Assembly: GCA_022842805.1 (NCBI GenBank)
Contig: JALHOX010000230.1
Location: 1 to 7,530, forward strand
DNA length: 7,530 bases
DNA from: Phycisphaerae bacterium
GTDB taxonomy: Bacteria; Planctomycetota; Phycisphaerae; UBA1845; Fen-1342
Direction of reading: 5' to 3'
Shown here: positions 5,860 through 7,530 of the stretch, in pieces
Position numbering within the stretch: the first letter of the stretch is position 1
Layout of the letters: every line of letters begins with the position of its first letter
Notes under the pieces: generated by a model
The model's input: the letters and a program-made list of their open reading frames with translations, nothing else
Told to the model about the DNA's origin: nothing
Databases searched by the model: none
Translations under genes and position numbers: made by a program

Positions 5860-6959
5860 TACAGCGACTCGAGTCGCAACTGCAATTCGCGATCTGCCAG
5901 GGCTTTCACGAATTCTTCGAGGTTGCCGGCCTGGAGGATGCCGGGGAGGTCGAAGACATCGACGCCGATGCGGTGATCGGTGCAGCGGTTTTGGGGGAAG
6001 TTGTAGGTGCGGATGCGGTCGCTGCGGTCGCCGGAGCCGACCATGCTTTTGCGGGCGGAGTCGATCTTGGCCCGCTGCTGTTGCTGGAAGTGGTCGTAGA
6101 CGCGGGAGATGAGCAGTCGGCGGGCCTTGGCGCGATTTTTGTGCTGGCTCTTTTCGTCGCGCATCGAGACGGTGATGCCGGTGGGGATGTGTTCGAGCTT
6201 GATGGCGCTCTCGACCTTGTTGACGTTTTGGCCGCCGGGGCCGCCCGCGCGGCTGGTGTGTTCGAGGACGTCTTTGGCCCAGTCGATGTCGACGGCGACC
6301 TCCTCGGGCTCGGGGAAGACGGCGACGGTGGCGGCGCTGGTGTGAATGCGGCCCTGGGTTTCGGTTTCGGGGACGCGCTGTACGCGATGGCCGCCGGACT
6401 CGAACCGGAAATGGAGGTAGACCTCGGGTCCGGTGACGTTGAGGATGGCCTCGCGGATGCCGCCGAGATCTGAAGGCGAGACCGACATTACTTCGTGTTT
6501 CAGGCCGTGCTTCGCGGCGTAAATCTCGTACATCTTCAGCAGGTCGGCGGCGAAGAGGGCGGCTTCGTCGCCGCCGGTTCCTGCGCGGATTTCGAGCATG
6601 ATGCTCTCGATGGCGCTGTCTTCGCTGGTGACGAGCTTTTCCTGCAGGCCCTTGAGCAGTGCGTCGCGGCGGGCTTCGAGTTCGGGGATTTCGCCGTCGG
6701 CGAGTTCGCGGAGGTCGGCGTCGACGGTGTGGTCGTCGGAGAGGCCGTAGGCCTCGTTGAGCTGTTTTGAGATGCCGACGTATTCGCGGTAGGGCCGGGC
6801 GAGTTTTTCGAGTTCGCCGTACTCCTTGGCGAGCTTGACCATGAGCGCGCCGTTGGCGGAGGTTTCTGGGGCGGCCATCTGGTTGGAGACTTCGTCGGAG
6901 CGGGCCGCGGCCTCGATGACGCGACGTAGCCAGGGGGGATCGGCGGCGGTGCGTGGCAT
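5859..6959 (-). CDS. prfA: Peptide chain release factor 1
   Basis: RF1 reads UAA and UAG in the ribosomal A site and triggers peptide release. The protein is 366 residues from ATG 6959, the normal size. The N-terminal helical domain is followed by EIRAGTGGDEAALFAADL (123-140). The stop-codon reading element is P197-E198-T199 within HRVQRVPETETQGRIHTS; the PxT form marks RF1, since RF2 carries SPF. The catalytic GGQ is at 242-244 in SRAGGPGGQNVNKVE, with SQHKNRAKA after it. DRIRTYNFPQNRCTDHRIG (313-331) is the conserved C-terminal block. A GTG at 6968 is also in frame but has no ribosome-binding site; GTGAG four bases before ATG 6959 is weak support. It lies 160 bases after rpmE, beyond a terminator, so it probably has its own promoter or relies on readthrough. 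prmC, the GGQ glutamine methyltransferase gene often found next, is replaced here by the GT87 gene. Confidence 0.97.
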   Translation of the reverse strand: MPRTAADPPWLRRVIEAAARSDEVSNQMAAPETSANGALMVKLAKEYGELEKLARPYREYVGISKQLNEAYGLSDDHTVDADLRELADGEIPELEARRDALLKGLQEKLVTSEDSAIESIMLEIRAGTGGDEAALFAADLLKMYEIYAAKHGLKHEVMSVSPSDLGGIREAILNVTGPEVYLHFRFESGGHRVQRVPETETQGRIHTSAATVAVFPEPEEVAVDIDWAKDVLEHTSRAGGPGGQNVNKVESAIKLEHIPTGITVSMRDEKSQHKNRAKARRLLISRVYDHFQQQQRAKIDSARKSMVGSGDRSDRIRTYNFPQNRCTDHRIGVDVFDLPGILQAGNLEEFVKALADRELQLRLESL

Positions 6960-7050
6960 TGGTCTCACGAGGGTGCGCGGCTGGCGCCTTGCACTTCCAG
7001 AAATTACGAGGCGGAGTCTGGAGCCATGGTCGGGGGCGGCGGTCGCGGAG

Positions 7051-7102
7051 AAAACGAAAAGCGGCGTGACCCGCGGCTGGTTAGCGCGCGCTCACACCGC
7101 TT
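7051..7102 (-). terminator. Rho-independent terminator downstream of rpmE
   Basis: On the - strand AAGCGGTGTGA (7102-7092) pairs with TCACGCCGCTT (7069-7059) in an 11-pair stem with a single T-G wobble. TTTTCGTTTT (7060-7051) follows at once, its first two T's also closing the stem. The 22-base apical part contains further GC-rich self-complementarity. The hairpin starts 18 bases after the rpmE stop codon, and no gene overlaps it. It should end rpmE transcripts and separate L31 from prfA, with partial readthrough possible. Confidence 0.8.
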
Positions 7103-7119
7103 GCAGGACGCCCGACCTG

Positions 7120-7350
7120 CTACTTGCCGGTCTTGGTCTTGGCCGCGAAATAGTTGCCGCCGAACTTCTTGGTGAAGCGTTCGACGCGGCCGGCGGTATC
7201 GACGAATTTCTGCTTGCCCGAATAGAACGGATGGCAGTTGCTGCAGATGTCGACGCGGATCTCGGGCTTGGTGGAGCGGGTCATGAACTCGCTGCCGCAG
7301 GCGCAGTGAACCTTTACGTCGTGATACTTCGGGTGGATCTTCTCTTTCAT
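7120..7350 (-). CDS. rpmE: 50S ribosomal protein L31, zinc-binding type
   Basis: L31 is a small zinc-binding protein of the large ribosomal subunit that bridges to the small-subunit head. The 76-residue product begins MKEKIHPKYHDVKV, typical of the family. It has the four zinc ligands C16 and C18 (CAC) and C36 and C39 (CSNC), so it is the zinc-containing C+ form rather than the zinc-independent paralogue. HPFYSGKQKFVDTAGRVERF (40-59) is the conserved second half, followed by the basic tail KKFGGNYFAAKTKTGK. AGGA at 7363-7360 lies nine bases before ATG 7350, which fixes the start. An intrinsic terminator follows, so it may be transcribed alone or as the last gene of a unit entering from the right. 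Confidence 0.97.
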   Translation of the reverse strand: MKEKIHPKYHDVKVHCACGSEFMTRSTKPEIRVDICSNCHPFYSGKQKFVDTAGRVERFTKKFGGNYFAAKTKTGK

Positions 7351-7359
7351 GATCGGTCG

Positions 7360-7363
7360 TCCT
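7360..7363 (-). promoter_or_regulatory. Ribosome-binding site of rpmE
   Basis: AGGA on the - strand, nine bases before ATG 7350, is the clearest Shine-Dalgarno sequence for this gene. Confidence 0.55.
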
Positions 7364-7391
7364 ATCGCTCACGGCGAATCGCAGCGGGACA

Positions 7392-7407
7392 CCCGGAATC
7401 CCCCGGG
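7392..7407 (-). other. Small hairpin in the rpmE leader
   Basis: CCCGG (7407-7403 on the - strand) pairs with CCGGG (7396-7392) around a six-base loop, about 40 bases before the rpmE start and outside its ribosome-binding site. Ribosomal protein leaders can carry autoregulatory folds, but the stem is short and could be chance in such GC-rich DNA. Confidence 0.25.
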
Positions 7408-7433
7408 CGTTGCACCATTGCGAGTCGCGTAGC

Positions 7434-7530
7434 TTAGTCAATTGGTTGCCGACGGGCAAGGGCTGGTTGGGGGGCGGCGTTTTCGGCGGGGGCGGCGGCG
7501 TGCGGTGGCGGTGGAGGGCGGGCGGCGCGG
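7434..7530 (-). CDS. Possible C-terminal tail of a gene entering from the right edge
   Basis: One - strand frame is open from the edge to TAA at 7436-7434. It gives 31 residues rich in Ala and Pro (RAARPPPPPH...ARRQPID). Alanine is always GCC and most codons end in C, matching the codon style of the certain - strand genes here. The 83-base distance to the rpmE start would suit a leader region. Such a low-complexity tail cannot be assigned to any family, and GC-rich non-coding DNA can produce the same pattern, so this is only a possibility. Confidence 0.27.
   Translation of the reverse strand, partial: RAARPPPPPHAAAPAENAAPQPALARRQPID

Noticed and set aside
5826..6473. 215-codon + strand frame opposite prfA
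   Set aside because: Gly/Ala/Val/Asp-rich shadow with no motif; prfA on the - strand is fully conserved.
7436..7441. TTGACT as a -35 box for an rpmE promoter
   Set aside because: It matches five of six consensus bases, but no acceptable -10 hexamer lies 16-18 bases downstream, so no promoter is called.
7460..7530. G-rich right edge as a quadruplex
   Set aside because: The G-runs are separated by loops longer than seven bases, so the canonical rule is not met.
1..7530. Novel defence, mobile or regulatory system
   Set aside because: No transposase, integrase, nuclease pair, reverse transcriptase, toxin-antitoxin pair, CRISPR-like repeat or large structured non-coding region is visible; nearly all genes are housekeeping or common enzyme families.

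Overview
The window is GC-rich, densely coding bacterial chromosome with no mobile element, CRISPR array, rRNA or tRNA that I can see. Product styles (release factor 1 with an AGGPGGQNVNKVE-type catalytic loop, NrnA-like DHH protein, GT87 membrane glycosyltransferase, SSAT-like GNAT) suggest Planctomycetota, perhaps a Phycisphaerae-like lineage. This is an inference from remembered sequence style, not a database result.

Layout. Two gene blocks converge at about 2566-2655. The left block (+ strand) holds the C-terminal end of a probable SAM-dependent methyltransferase (1-339), a GNAT acetyltransferase overlapping it by ATGA (336-821), an unrecognised 228-residue protein (850-1536) and a DHH/DHHA1 phosphoesterase of the NrnA type (1573-2565). 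The right block (- strand) reads from the right edge leftwards: a possible Ala/Pro-rich C-terminal tail of a gene outside the window (7434-7530, weak), rpmE for zinc-type ribosomal protein L31 (7120-7350), a well-formed intrinsic terminator (7051-7102), prfA for release factor 1 (5859-6959), a GT87-family multi-pass membrane glycosyltransferase (4353-5765), tsaD (3316-4356) and pdxH (2656-3306). The last three are tightly packed: the GT87 and tsaD genes share an ATGA, and the pdxH ribosome-binding site lies on the tsaD stop codon.

Function. The right block is dominated by translation: L31 in the large ribosomal subunit, RF1 for UAA/UAG termination and TsaD for the t6A37 tRNA modification. PdxH (vitamin B6 salvage) and a cell-envelope-type glycosyltransferase are co-transcribed with them by position only. 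The left block combines small-molecule or protein modification enzymes with a nanoRNA/pAp-type phosphoesterase and one protein of unknown function.

I looked for an undescribed system and did not find convincing evidence for one. The items most worth a second look are the orphan gene 850-1536 with base composition unlike its neighbours, the strong strand-wide G-over-C skew, a G-quadruplex-compatible run inside the nrnA-like gene, and two short palindromic/tandem-repeat intergenic segments that may belong to interspersed repeats.
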